Below, piece after piece: positions 7,990 to 16,760 of a stretch of DNA of 64,000 nucleotides. Below the pieces are notes generated by a model, which was not told where the DNA came from, made no database searches, and saw nothing but the letters and a program-made list of their open reading frames with translations. The stretch comes from Candidatus Kuenenia stuttgartensis (lineage in GTDB: Bacteria > Planctomycetota > Planctomycetia > Planctomycetales > Planctomycetaceae). Where the stretch lies: positions 17,545 through 81,544 of the forward strand of contig CAMDPK010000010.1 in NCBI GenBank assembly GCA_945904015.1, read 5' to 3'. The translations under genes were made by a program, and so were the position numbers. Position 1 is the first letter of the stretch, and every line of letters begins with the position of its first letter.

Positions 7990-9270
7990 TCACAGGCTCA
8001 GTACCGGTAACGGCACTCGGCCTGATTGATTCGGATCCTCGGCCTCATCGCCTTCGTCGATGTATTCGTAAAAGACGTTGCGTTGGCGTGGCATGAAGCC
8101 AACTTCACGGATACACCGCTTGATCGTCGCCAAACTGAGATGATGTACCGTCCCTGCCGAGGCGACGACATTTTCCTCGATCATCAAGCTCCCCATGTCG
8201 TTGGCTCCGAACAGCAGCGCCATCTGTCCGATTTTCTCCCCCTGAGTCACCCAACTCGATTGGATGTTTCGCACGTTGTCGAGGTACAGCCGCGCAACCG
8301 CCTGAGTCTTGAGATACTCAAACGCCCCAGCCGGCGAGATGTGAGACATGTCGGTGTTTTCCGGCTGAAACGTCCAGCAAATAAACGCCGAGACTCCGCC
8401 GGTCTCGTCCTGCAATTGCCGAATGCGATCGAGATGCTCGATCCGTTCGGCCAGCGTTTCGACGTGCCCAAACATCATCGTCGCCGACGACTTGCCGCCG
8501 AGTTCGTGCCATTGCCGACACACGTCGATCCAATCGTCGCTGAGCACTTTGCCGCGAGTGATTTCCTTTCGGACTCGGTCCACCAAAATCTCGCCGCCCC
8601 CGCCGGGCAAACTGCCGAGTCCTGCGTCTTTCAACCGTTGCAACACCGTCTTGATCGACAGCTTCGACAGCTTCGCGAGCGCGTAAATCTCGGGCGGCGA
8701 AAAGGCGTGCAGGTTGACTTGCGGGAAGCGTTCCTTCAGAGACCGCAGCAAGTCTTCGTACCACTCGATCGGCAATTCCGGATTCATCCCGCCCTGCATC
8801 AGAATCTGATCACCTCCGAGCGCGATCGTTTCCTCAATCTTCTGAAAGATCTCCGCTTTCGGCAGCACGTACCCTTCGGGGCTTTTCGGGCGTCGGAAGA
8901 ACGCACAAAAGTCGCATACCGCCGAACAGACGTTCGTGTAGTTGACGTTGCGGTCGATGTTGAACGTTCGAAATGGCTCAGGATGAATCCGCATCGTGAC
9001 TGCGTTCGCGGCAATTCCCAGCGACGCCAGGTCCGAAGATTCCAGCAGCCGCAATGCGTCCGCGTTCGACAGCCGCTCGCCCGCGACCGCACGTTCCAGG
9101 ATCGGTCGAATTGCCAAGTTCTCGAACGGTGAGCGACCGCCAAATTGCTCATTCAACTGGTCGACAAGTTCGCGATCGACGGGCAAATGCGGCCGCTCAA
9201 TCCCGGCGAATGAGTGAGTCTCACAATCACGCTCAACGGGAGGACAGGCAATAACGGAAGACAAGATCAA
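7990..9270 (-). CDS. mqnC: Cyclic dehypoxanthinyl futalosine synthase
   Basis: Radical-SAM enzyme of the futalosine route to menaquinone, which cyclises dehypoxanthinyl futalosine. The radical-SAM cluster motif is CSAVCDFCAF (CX3CX2C, about residues 112-121), preceded by the family-typical NVNYTNV. Further MqnC-type segments are GGDQILMQGGMNPELPIEWY, HAFSPPEIYAL and the Gly-rich GSLPGGGGEILVDRVRKEI. The paralogous MqnE differs in these blocks, so I prefer MqnC. It has 426 residues, about 40-50 more than usual at the N-terminus. The annotated start at 9270 overlaps the 3' end of mqnA by 38 bp, and a later start is possible. The overlap with mqnA supports co-transcription. Confidence 0.88.
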   Translation of the reverse strand: MILSSVIACPPVERDCETHSFAGIERPHLPVDRELVDQLNEQFGGRSPFENLAIRPILERAVAGERLSNADALRLLESSDLASLGIAANAVTMRIHPEPFRTFNIDRNVNYTNVCSAVCDFCAFFRRPKSPEGYVLPKAEIFQKIEETIALGGDQILMQGGMNPELPIEWYEDLLRSLKERFPQVNLHAFSPPEIYALAKLSKLSIKTVLQRLKDAGLGSLPGGGGEILVDRVRKEITRGKVLSDDWIDVCRQWHELGGKSSATMMFGHVETLAERIEHLDRIRQLQDETGGVSAFICWTFQPENTDMSHISPAGAFEYLKTQAVARLYLDNVRNIQSSWVTQGEKIGQMALLFGANDMGSLMIEENVVASAGTVHHLSLATIKRCIREVGFMPRQRNVFYEYIDEGDEAEDPNQSGRVPLPVLSL

Positions 9271-10075
9271 TCCCTTCGGGAGCCAGCCCCAATTTGACAG
9301 CTAATTCTTGAAACAATCGCAACCCGGCACGCTCGGCCGAACCGAGTGTGAAATGCAGGTTCTGGGCGAGATAGTCGTGAGCCAATTCCACCGTGATGCC
9401 CAGCTTCGGAGCTTCACGCACTGCAATGTCGGCGAGGCGTTCGACCCCACGATCTCGCGACAGGCACAAAGCGTCTTCGACATCGGCGATCTCGCAGTCA
9501 CGTCTCGCCGCCCACATCGCAAACACAAACGGCAGTCCCGTCCACTGCGTCCATTCCTCGCCGAGATCCCAAGTCAAAACGAACTGCTCACGAGGCGGCA
9601 GCATGGCTCGGTCCCCGATCAGCAGCACGGCGTCAGCGGAAGTGTTTTCGGTCGCGAAACCCAGCGACAACAGTTCCGTCGCCGGCCGCACGCCAAATCG
9701 TTCGGCCAATAAAATGCGTGCCAGTGCCGCACTCGTCCGAGAACCTTCGTCGAGAGCCAACGTCTGAATTTGCGCGACGGGAACTCGGCTGAACAGCTTC
9801 ACGCTGAGAACTGGACCGCGAGTCGCGACACAGGCGTCCGAGACGATTTCGTATTCGGCGTCGCGCAGCACCTCAATCGACGGAATCAACGCGACATCAA
9901 GTTCGCCTGCCGACAAGTCGTCCGCCAATCGGCTGGGGACATCGAGAATCAACTCCGCGTCGCGAGCCAATTCTGCGAGGTCTTCAATCAGCGGCTTCGA
10001 ATTCAAATAGCTGACAGCGCCGATGCGAAGAGGTCGCTCGCGGGCCGCAAAATCTGGAAAGGTGTCGTGCTTCAT
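9233..10075 (-). CDS. mqnA: Chorismate dehydratase
   Basis: First enzyme of the futalosine menaquinone pathway, converting chorismate to 3-[(1-carboxyvinyl)oxy]benzoate. It is a 280-residue periplasmic-binding-protein-like fold without a signal peptide. Family marks are the opening RIGAVSYLNSKPL (about 17-29), the segment VALIPSIEVLRD, and LALDEGSRTSAALARILL, in which the substrate-contacting Ser/Thr lie. I use the ATG at 10075; an in-frame TTG at 10096 is possible but has no better ribosome-binding site. It is followed directly by mqnC in an overlapping pair. The other pathway genes (mqnB, mqnD, mqnE) are not in the window. Confidence 0.9.
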   Translation of the reverse strand: MKHDTFPDFAARERPLRIGAVSYLNSKPLIEDLAELARDAELILDVPSRLADDLSAGELDVALIPSIEVLRDAEYEIVSDACVATRGPVLSVKLFSRVPVAQIQTLALDEGSRTSAALARILLAERFGVRPATELLSLGFATENTSADAVLLIGDRAMLPPREQFVLTWDLGEEWTQWTGLPFVFAMWAARRDCEIADVEDALCLSRDRGVERLADIAVREAPKLGITVELAHDYLAQNLHFTLGSAERAGLRLFQELAVKLGLAPEGIDLVFRYCLSSR

Positions 10076-10175
10076 GGGGTCAGTCCGTTGCGGCAAAAGT
10101 TATCGGACACAGGCCGCCGCCGCCAACCAAGCAACCGCCCCGCTCACCCACGATTAACCAGAGCCGGCGGATTCG

Positions 10176-10212
10176 CAAAAAAAAAGCCCGGCTTCTGCGA
10201 GAAGTCGGGCTG
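10176..10212 (-). terminator. Rho-independent terminator of the gene at 10240-10947
   Basis: A GC-rich stem (AGCCCGGCTTCT at 10185-10196 with GAAGTCGGGCT at 10201-10211) is followed on the minus strand by nine T. It lies 28 bp beyond the stop codon and before mqnA. Confidence 0.9.
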
Positions 10213-10239
10213 TGAATTTGTTGGCGACGAATTCAAAAA

Positions 10240-10947
10240 TCAATTCTGGTATCCCTGCTCTCCGTACTCGTCGATTCCCAGGCGATATCGCAGTTCTCCG
10301 AACTGCCTCGAGAACTCGTCACTGGAGGAGTGAACGTGCTCGGCTTCAGTGATGAACTTGATCTCGTCGTCCCGCTCCAAACCGTGCTGAGCCAGCACCG
10401 ACTCGAATTCGCTCAAATCCTGGCCGTAAACAATTAACAGCTTGTGCTCGTCGAACTGCACTTCGACCGGAATGCGCGGGTTCAATACGGCGATTCCGGT
10501 GCAGCCGTCGTTCAGCAGCATTTCCTCGAAGTCGTAGAACATGCTCTTGAGGATCGGCAGGTCGATGTGTTCGCGGTACAGGTCTTCGTGTCGGCCGTTG
10601 TGTTTCTCGTGGCTGGTTTCCAGCACCACATCGACTTCGCCGCCGATGGGATCGAGTAAATCGACAAACAGGTCGAACAAGTCCTCACGTGACGCCGACG
10701 CCATCAACACTGGGATATCCACTCCCGTACGCTCGTCGGTGTATTTGTCGTGACGGAAGCCGGCTCGCGGAATGATTTGCAGATCGAATGACGGCCGGAC
10801 CGCATCGGTCAGCGCGTAGCCATCATAGGCCGCGACCTTCAAATGCTTTTCGAGCTGCTCTTCCGAGAGGTTCTCGAAACTGCTTTGGCCGCGACTTTGC
10901 TGGCCGTCTCGAAAGGTGTTCTTGATGAATTTTTTGAGGAAGCCCAT
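10240..10947 (-). CDS. Conserved hypothetical cytoplasmic protein
   Basis: A 235-residue acidic protein with no signal peptide or membrane helix. The ATG at 10947 begins MGFLKKFIKNTF, a short basic amphipathic segment that could touch a membrane or RNA. The centre (about 70-190) alternates strands and helices, with segments such as DLFDLFVDLLDPIGGEVDVVLE and FYDFEEMLLNDGCTGIAVL. The C-terminus ends EYGEQGYQN. I do not recognise the family. Unlike most neighbours it is monocistronic, with a strong terminator behind it and about 900 bp of non-coding DNA in front. Confidence 0.7.
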   Translation of the reverse strand: MGFLKKFIKNTFRDGQQSRGQSSFENLSEEQLEKHLKVAAYDGYALTDAVRPSFDLQIIPRAGFRHDKYTDERTGVDIPVLMASASREDLFDLFVDLLDPIGGEVDVVLETSHEKHNGRHEDLYREHIDLPILKSMFYDFEEMLLNDGCTGIAVLNPRIPVEVQFDEHKLLIVYGQDLSEFESVLAQHGLERDDEIKFITEAEHVHSSSDEFSRQFGELRYRLGIDEYGEQGYQN

Positions 10948-11419
10948 CGTGTTTTTCCATGGGACGGCAGACGTGGTTTGGCGGGACAACCAACTCTAGC
11001 ACGAGTTCCCAGAGGCACTCTCCGGGCTTGAGACAACCTCTTCAAAATCAACCCCACGCGCATGAACAACCGGGGCAAAGGGGGTTTGGCGAAACCTTGT
11101 CAGGAAGCGAAAAGGTCCGACAAACGGAAACTTTCCGAATTCTGCCACCCGCACTGCCCCCGCAGAATCGGCACGTCCGTCACGACTCAGAATCGCCCGT
11201 GCCAAAGTCCGTCAAGGCGCTCCAGAAACTCGCATGCGACTGAAGTCGGACGTGACGTCACTGTGGCGCACGCGGCTCGCGTGCGTCACGTCCTACCCAA
11301 CGGTTTGCTTCCCGAAAATGCTAACGGCAGATTTCAACGCTCACGAAACATCCGACCGTAACTGCCGATGCCGACGCCACCTGAATGCGGCCTCTTGTGT
11401 GCCGACTTCGCATCAGTAA
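10948..11419. other. Non-coding region upstream of the riboswitch
   Basis: About 470 bp with no convincing gene on either strand; the short open frames have skewed compositions and no ribosome-binding sites. It presumably holds the promoter of the gene at 10240-10947 on the left and that of the riboswitch-controlled transcript on the right. One single REP-like hairpin is present (11249-11296). I saw no tRNA, SRP RNA or 6S RNA pattern. Confidence 0.6.
11249..11296 (-). repeat. Single GTAG-headed hairpin (REP-like)
   Basis: Read on the minus strand this is GTAG followed by GACGTGACGCACGCG, an AGC loop and CGCGTGCGCCAC; the core stem CGCACGCG/CGCGTGCG (11267-11274 with 11278-11285) is perfect. 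Unlike most GTAG elements here it is not paired with an inverted partner. Confidence 0.6.
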
Positions 11420-11592
11420 AATCTCCGCCCAAGCAGCCGAATCGGACGCGAGGCGTCCGAACGGGGGAACCAACGAGCCGATCAGCGGCTCACGGGGCGT
11501 AGGTCGTTCAACGCGAAATCCTCAGAAATCGCCGAGAAAACCGGGGTACTTTCAAGCCCTAGCCCGACAGCTAACCTCGTAGGCGGGTCGAG
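11420..11592 (+). promoter_or_regulatory. ydaO/yuaA-type (cyclic di-AMP) riboswitch
   Basis: The plus strand carries the conserved landmarks of this riboswitch class in the right order. The closing stem P1 is CGCC (11426-11429) with GGCG (11582-11585). A 7-bp hairpin follows at 11443-11459, then the conserved GGGGGAACCAA (11463-11473). A second hairpin is GAGCCG/CGGCTC (11475-11480 with 11486-11491), with GGGGC at 11494. The hallmark 3' block is CCCGACAGCTAACCTCG at 11563-11579, which differs by one base from the Bacillus ydaO block as I recall it. It lies about 285 nt upstream of the SPFH gene on the same strand with no gene between. I see no clear intrinsic terminator after the aptamer, so the expression platform may act on translation or through Rho. 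Confidence 0.85.
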
Positions 11593-11876
11593 ACATGTGC
11601 TCTCGGCCCCATTTGAAAGGGCACTCGCGTCACGAGATCTCTCGACGTTGAGCCGGCCCGTTCGGGTTACGAGGCGCTCCGCTGGAGAGTTCTGAGAATC
11701 GACCGGTCACAACCGGGTCGCATCTGGTTTCGCTGTCCACATCGCGACAGGATGTCCGCCACTTTCCCGTTCTTCGATTCAAAATCGGAGACAAGGAAAG
11801 TGCTTCTGCTGCGAACCAGTGCGCCAAAGAGTGACAATAATTCGATGATCCTCCGCGCGTGCCCAAGGAGACTTCC

Positions 11877-14111
11877 ATGTCTGCTGTGATTGGTGTGCTG
11901 AACTTTGTGTCGATGTCGTCGATCCTCGCAGCCGATTCGGCACCGGTGGGCCTCATGCGGCTGCTGACCTGGGTCGTCGGGCCGCTGTTCGGCCTGCTAT
12001 TTGTCGCGTGGCTGGTGCTGCGGTACATCCCGAACGATGCGGTGGGCATCGTCGAGAAACTCTGGTCGCTGGGCGGTTCGGTTCCCGAAGGCCGGATCAT
12101 GGCGTCTGGTGGCGAGGCGGGGTTTCACTCCGACTTGCTGCGCGGTGGCATTCACTTCGGACTGTGGCGCTGGCAGTACGTCATTCACAAGATGCGGCTG
12201 GTGACGATTCCGCAGGGGAAGATCGGCTACGTCTACGCTCGCGACGGCGAGCCGTTGCCTCCCAGCCAAACGCTCGCGAGAGTCGTCGCCAGCAATCACT
12301 TTCAGGACGCGCGAGCGTTTCTCGGTGAACGCGGACGTGACACTCGCGGCCAGCGCGGTCGGCAGCGAGCGATCCTGCGCGAAGGCGTGTACGCCATCAA
12401 TCCCGCGCTGTTCATCGTCATCACGGAGACCGCGGTGTTCTCGCTGCGCAACTTGCAAACGGCTCAGGAACGAGCGGTCGTGGACTCGTGGCAAGCCGAG
12501 CTGAAGGAAATCGAGGGCTTCGACCCGGTCGTGGTCGGCGGCGGCATTAAAGTGCCAGACCCCGTCAATCCCGATCAGACGCTGATCGTGGACAGCATCG
12601 GCATCGTGACTGTGCATGACGGTCTCTCGCTGCTGCCGGGCGAGATCATCGCGCCGACCGTCGGAGCCGATCCCACTGATCCGCACTACCACAACAACTT
12701 CCAAGTTCCGGAAGAGTTTCTCGCGGCCGGCGGTCAGCGCGGCCGGCAACACGCTGTGCTGACGGACGGCACGTACTTCATCAACCGTTGGTTCGCGACC
12801 GTCCGCATGATTCCGAAAACGATCGTGCCGATCGGACACGTCGGCGTCGTCGTCAGCTACTACGGCCAGCAAGGCCGCGATTTGTCCGGCACGGCGTTCC
12901 GGCATGGCGAACGTGTCGAAGAGGGCGAACGCGGCGTCTGGGAGAAGGCACTCGGCCCCGGCAAGTACGCCTTCAACTCCTACGCCGGCAGCATCATCTT
13001 GGTCCCGACGACCAACTTCGTGCTGCACTGGATCACCGGAAAATCTGAGTCGCATCGGTACGACGAAGGCCTGATGTCGATCGACCTCGTGACGAAAGAC
13101 GCCTACGAACCGATGCTGCCGCTGTCGGTCGTCGTTCACATCGACTACCAGAAAGCTCCCAGCGTCATTCAGCGGTTTGGCGACGTGAAAAAACTCATCA
13201 CACAGACGCTCGATCCGATGCTCAGCGCGTATTTCCGAGACGTGGCACATCGCCGCACGATGCTGGAACTGTTGCAACAGCGCGACGCGATTCAAGTTGA
13301 GGCTCGCGAAGAACTCCGTTCGCGATTTGGACAGTTTGACATGCAGTGCGTGGACGTGTTGATCGGCAAGCCGGATACGTCAGACAAAGGTGGTTCGATC
13401 GACACGCTGCTGGAGCAGTTGCGGATGCGGCAATTGTCGGTCGAGCAACTCGAAACCTACGACCGTCAGCGAGCCGCCGCCGACAAGCAGCGGGCGCTGA
13501 GCGAGGCGCAAGCTCAAGCCGCGATGCAGCCGAAGCTGACTCAAGCCCGCGTGCAAATCCAGATCGCCGAAAGCGAAGCCGAAGCCGACCTCGCGCGCGC
13601 TCGCAAGGACGCGGAGAAGACGATCGTCGCCGCCGATGCCGAACTGGCGAAGTCTCGCCGTCGCGCCGAACAAACAGTGGTCATCGCCGAAGCCGAAAGC
13701 CAGGAACGCATCCTTGCCGGCAAGGGCGAAGCTCAAAAGGTGATGCAGATCGGACTCTCCGAAGCCTCGGTGCTGCTGCGCAAGGTCGCGTCCTACGGCG
13801 ACCCACGTTTGTACGCGCTGGCGTTGGTCTCCGAGCAATTGTCTCACAGCACTCAACCGCTGGTCCCCGAACGCCTCTTCATGGCGGGCGGCTCCGACGG
13901 TGCGAGCACCGGCAGTCAAACCGGCCAAGGCCTGATGGGCCTGCTCATCAGCCTGCTGGTCGCCGAGAAGTCCGGCTTCGAAATGTCGAACACCACGGAG
14001 TTGAACGAACTCAAGCAATACTCCGACCGCATGGTCCAAGAGGCGATGCAGTCAATGTCACCGACATCCGCATCTACCGTGTCGTCCGAGACTGAGTCCG
14101 TGCTAACGTGA
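11877..14111 (+). CDS. SPFH/band-7 (flotillin-like) membrane protein
   Basis: A 744-residue protein; the ATG at 11877 has an AAGGAG ribosome-binding site 7 nt upstream. A membrane segment lies at about 20-45 (LLTWVVGPLFGLLFVAWLVL). Before the SPFH core come three similar units, each with RG, then A-L, G-Y and N: GRQRAILREGVYAIN (about 162-176), GRQHAVLTDGTYFIN (about 287-301) and ERGVWEKALGPGKYAFN (about 350-366). The band-7 region follows (about 400-520, including VHIDYQKAPSVIQRFGDV). A long charged coiled coil rich in Ala/Glu/Arg (about 545-630) is typical of flotillins, and the C-terminus is hydrophobic and Gly-rich. Such proteins oligomerise on membranes and organise microdomains. It is preceded by a probable c-di-AMP riboswitch. 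Confidence 0.85.
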   Translation: MSAVIGVLNFVSMSSILAADSAPVGLMRLLTWVVGPLFGLLFVAWLVLRYIPNDAVGIVEKLWSLGGSVPEGRIMASGGEAGFHSDLLRGGIHFGLWRWQYVIHKMRLVTIPQGKIGYVYARDGEPLPPSQTLARVVASNHFQDARAFLGERGRDTRGQRGRQRAILREGVYAINPALFIVITETAVFSLRNLQTAQERAVVDSWQAELKEIEGFDPVVVGGGIKVPDPVNPDQTLIVDSIGIVTVHDGLSLLPGEIIAPTVGADPTDPHYHNNFQVPEEFLAAGGQRGRQHAVLTDGTYFINRWFATVRMIPKTIVPIGHVGVVVSYYGQQGRDLSGTAFRHGERVEEGERGVWEKALGPGKYAFNSYAGSIILVPTTNFVLHWITGKSESHRYDEGLMSIDLVTKDAYEPMLPLSVVVHIDYQKAPSVIQRFGDVKKLITQTLDPMLSAYFRDVAHRRTMLELLQQRDAIQVEAREELRSRFGQFDMQCVDVLIGKPDTSDKGGSIDTLLEQLRMRQLSVEQLETYDRQRAAADKQRALSEAQAQAAMQPKLTQARVQIQIAESEAEADLARARKDAEKTIVAADAELAKSRRRAEQTVVIAEAESQERILAGKGEAQKVMQIGLSEASVLLRKVASYGDPRLYALALVSEQLSHSTQPLVPERLFMAGGSDGASTGSQTGQGLMGLLISLLVAEKSGFEMSNTTELNELKQYSDRMVQEAMQSMSPTSASTVSSETESVLT

Positions 14112-14126
14112 TGCTCGGCCTGTTGA

Positions 14127-14166
14127 AGCAGTGGCCCGTCACTTCGTTGGTGGCGGGCTTCTATTT
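14127..14166 (+). terminator. Probable terminator after the SPFH gene
   Basis: Stem GCCCGTCAC (14134-14142) with GTGGCGGGC (14150-14158), one mismatch, followed by TTCTATTT. It lies between the convergent stops at 14111 and 14161 and overlaps the last codons of the opposing gene. Confidence 0.6.
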
Positions 14167-15183
14167 CTGCGTTGGCAAGACGATCACGCAGGGATCGAAG
14201 TCGTCTTCTTTGGAATTCAGTCCCGGTGTCGGCAGAAAGCTCTGCTTTTCTCGGTCGTAGAGATAGATGTCACGCTCACCCGCGCCACTCAGCCGTTCCG
14301 ACACGAAGACCAAATAGCGACCGTCGGCAGTAAGCGACGGAGATTGCTCAGGGGCCAGCGAATTCAAGCCGGTGAGCGGCAGAAACTTTTTCTCCGACCG
14401 ATCGTACAGATGAATGTCTCGCCCGCCCGCACCGCCGGGGCGGTCCGAGGACAGGGCCAGCAGCCGACCATCGCCGCTCAGCGAAGGCTGCAGGTCCATG
14501 TTTTTCGAGTTCATCCCCGGAAGAGCATCGACGGTCTTCTCGTGCAGATCGCACAAATAGATGTCTGTCAAACCAACGCCGCCACGAGCATTCGAGACAT
14601 AGGCCAAGAAGCGGCCATCGCCGCTGATGGCGGGCAGCCGGTCATCCAGAGTCGCGCTGATCGGCTTCGGCGAGTCGAGGAATTTCTTGGCGGTCAAGTC
14701 GTAGAGAAACAGTCCCCAGCGCGGACTGCCACCCGGCCGCGCCCACGCGCTGAAGACCACCAAGGAGCCATCGCCGGAAAGAGTCGGGCTCATCTGGTGG
14801 ACATTCGGAAAATCATTGATCGCCGGAAACGGGAGCAGCTTCTTCTCTCTGCGGTCATAGACTTCGATGCGTCCGCCATCGGTCACTCCGTACTGCGCGG
14901 AGAACGCACAAAACCGGCCATCGCGGCTCAAGGAAGGGTGCATGTCCGCGCGAGTGAAGTTGATCCCCTTGGCGATCGATTCGATCGAGCCGACGAGTTG
15001 GCCGTTGCTCACTCCGTCGTGTTCGTAGAAGTAAACCACCGGATACGGCGGAGCACGCCGTTCTCGCACGGAGGAAAAAGCCAGCAACAGTTTCGGGCCG
15101 GTCGGTTCTTGGACCGACTGCGCGAACGCGACGTCAACGCTGCTGACGATGATGACCAGAAAGATAAGAGCACGACTCATCAT
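14161..15183 (-). CDS. Secreted TolB-like beta-propeller (PD40) protein
   Basis: A 340-residue exported protein with a clear signal peptide (residues 1-22, ending VAFAQ). The mature part contains at least five repeats of about 50 residues of WD40-like PD40 type, each with a P-S/T-L-S-x-D-G-R core (MHPSLSRDGRFCAFSA, MSPTLSGDGSLVVFSA, RLPAISGDGRFLAYVS, LQPSLSGDGRLLALSS, QSPSLTADGRYLVFVS) followed by a strand with DIYLYDR or similar. TolB-type propellers bind partner proteins in the periplasm. No catalytic domain is attached. It is downstream of, and in the same direction as, the DUF1501 gene at 15262, separated by a GTAG-headed inverted repeat. Confidence 0.85.
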   Translation of the reverse strand: MMSRALIFLVIIVSSVDVAFAQSVQEPTGPKLLLAFSSVRERRAPPYPVVYFYEHDGVSNGQLVGSIESIAKGINFTRADMHPSLSRDGRFCAFSAQYGVTDGGRIEVYDRREKKLLPFPAINDFPNVHQMSPTLSGDGSLVVFSAWARPGGSPRWGLFLYDLTAKKFLDSPKPISATLDDRLPAISGDGRFLAYVSNARGGVGLTDIYLCDLHEKTVDALPGMNSKNMDLQPSLSGDGRLLALSSDRPGGAGGRDIHLYDRSEKKFLPLTGLNSLAPEQSPSLTADGRYLVFVSERLSGAGERDIYLYDREKQSFLPTPGLNSKEDDFDPCVIVLPTQK

Positions 15184-15208
15184 GTCCTCGCCAATTCGCG
15201 AGCCGCCC

Positions 15209-15258
15209 GTAGGTCGGATGCCTACGTCCGACCGAACGGACGTGGGCGTCCGTTCTAC
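15209..15258. repeat. GTAG-headed inverted repeat pair
   Basis: Left arm GTAGGTCGGATGCCTACGTC (from 15209) and right arm ending CTAC at 15258; the arms are inverted copies with about four mismatches. Each arm itself folds (GTCGGA/TCCGAC in the left one). It sits 3 bp beyond the DUF1501 stop and just before the propeller gene. Confidence 0.75.
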
Positions 15259-15261
15259 AAA

Positions 15262-16578
15262 TCACACCAAAGCCGCGACCGGCGAGGCGTTGCCGATGAA
15301 CGGGCGGACGCGCGGATCCGTATTGATGTTGATTCCCAGCACGCGGTACAGAGTCGCCGCCAACTCCGCCGGAGAAACCGGATCGTTCGCGGGATAAGCG
15401 GCTTTCGCATCACTCGATCCCACCACCGTGCCGCCGGGAATTCCCGCTCCTGCCAACAACGCGAACAGGCAAGCCCCCCAGTGGTCACGGCCGCCCCACT
15501 TGTTGATGGTCGGTGTGCGGCCCATCTCGCCAACGGCCACGATCAGCGTGGAGTCCAACATTCCGCGCTGCTGCAAATCGTCCAGCAGAGCCGTCATCCC
15601 CTGATCGAACCGCGGGCAGAGTTCCTCTTCCATTCGTTCCACGCCGGTGGAGTTGTAGCCGTGGATATCCCAGGCACCGTCCCAGTCGTACCACTTGACC
15701 TGCACGAAGCGTGTGCCCGCTTCGACGAGCCGCCGCGCCATCAACAGCGACTGGCCAAAAAAGTTCGCTCCGTACCGGTTGCGGAGCGTCTCTGTCTCAA
15801 GCGACAGATCGAATGCGTCACGGACTTTGGTGGACGTGAGCATGTTGACCGCTCGCTGATAGAACGTGTCCAGCCTGGCGACACCAAGACTGCTGTGCGC
15901 TTTGGCTCGAAGCTGGTCGATCGCGGTCAGCAGTTCTTGGCGCTGTTGAAAACGCCCGGCCGAAACGTCCGCCGTCAGCGAGAAATTCGGCAGTTGCACC
16001 TGCTTGCCCAAAGGGTCGAGGATTTCCACGGGGTCATAGGCCGAACCCAAAACTCCGCCCCCGATGCCGGGAGTGTTGAAGATTTTGCCGCCCAGGTGCA
16101 CATACGGCGGCATGGCTCCGGAGTGGTCTTTCAGCTTGGTCACGACCGCACCATAAGTCGTCAGACTGTCCACAGCCCCCGTCAGCGCTGGTCGAGCGGT
16201 GTGTCCGCCAGTGAACCCGGTCAGCGAGCGAATCAGAGCGTAGCGGTCCATCCGCTCGGCCATCATCGGCAGCAACTCGCCGATTTGGATTCCCGGCACG
16301 TTGGTGGCGATGGTTCCGTAGGGGCCACGCACATCGTCGATCGCGTTCGGCTTGGGATCGAACGTTTCCAACTGACTGGGGCCACCTTCCAAAAAAATGA
16401 AGATGCACGAAGTTTCGGATGAACGCCTGGTGGTCTGCGAGTTGGCTGTCCGAGCGTCCGCAGCGCGCAACTCATCGGCCATCGACAGGCCCAGGATTCC
16501 GAGGCCACCAACCTGCAGCAACTCGCGCCGGCTGACGCCCTGGCAATTCTTGGAAGCGACCTGGCCGATCTTCATCAT
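15262..16578 (-). CDS. DUF1501 family secreted protein
   Basis: A 438-residue exported protein. The N-terminus carries a twin-arginine-like leader, SRRELLQVGGLGILGLSMA (residues about 16-34). Family marks are FLEGGPSQLETFDPKP (about 62-77), the LIRSLTGF block and the C-terminal pair GEMGRTP plus GRDHWG (about 346-360), then a Gly-rich strand and GSSD. DUF1501 has been linked to the alkaline-phosphatase/sulfatase fold, but its reaction is unknown. In Planctomycetes these genes usually pair with a DUF1549/DUF1553 cytochrome gene; this copy has no such partner next to it. It is one of five paralogues in the window and belongs to a subtype with an extended loop before GRDH shortened to NKWG. Confidence 0.88.
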   Translation of the reverse strand: MMKIGQVASKNCQGVSRRELLQVGGLGILGLSMADELRAADARTANSQTTRRSSETSCIFIFLEGGPSQLETFDPKPNAIDDVRGPYGTIATNVPGIQIGELLPMMAERMDRYALIRSLTGFTGGHTARPALTGAVDSLTTYGAVVTKLKDHSGAMPPYVHLGGKIFNTPGIGGGVLGSAYDPVEILDPLGKQVQLPNFSLTADVSAGRFQQRQELLTAIDQLRAKAHSSLGVARLDTFYQRAVNMLTSTKVRDAFDLSLETETLRNRYGANFFGQSLLMARRLVEAGTRFVQVKWYDWDGAWDIHGYNSTGVERMEEELCPRFDQGMTALLDDLQQRGMLDSTLIVAVGEMGRTPTINKWGGRDHWGACLFALLAGAGIPGGTVVGSSDAKAAYPANDPVSPAELAATLYRVLGININTDPRVRPFIGNASPVAALV

Positions 16579-16760
16579 GGCAATTACCTCGATGGAACCT
16601 GTCAGACACGGACAGCCTCAAGACGTCAGTGAGACGAACCACACACCATGCCAATGTCCGATCTTGTAACCCGCAGACGTCGTGACTGCAAATTTCTTTT
16701 GAGGTGAGTGCGTCGTCGTTACACTCCCGCCGCTCAAGACCAGACCGACGGGAATCAGAA

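Noticed and set aside
10948..11419. Possible SRP RNA, 6S RNA or tRNA in the long non-coding region
   Set aside because: No tRNA T-loop or acceptor pairing and no SRP helix-8 motif; only a single REP-like hairpin could be supported.
11997..13295. Open frame of 432 codons opposite the SPFH gene
   Set aside because: Composition typical of a complementary-strand artefact and no ribosome-binding site.
14131..16422. Open frame of 763 codons on the plus strand opposite the propeller and DUF1501 genes
   Set aside because: Arg/Gln/His/Val-rich antisense translation without domains; the minus-strand genes have clear family motifs.
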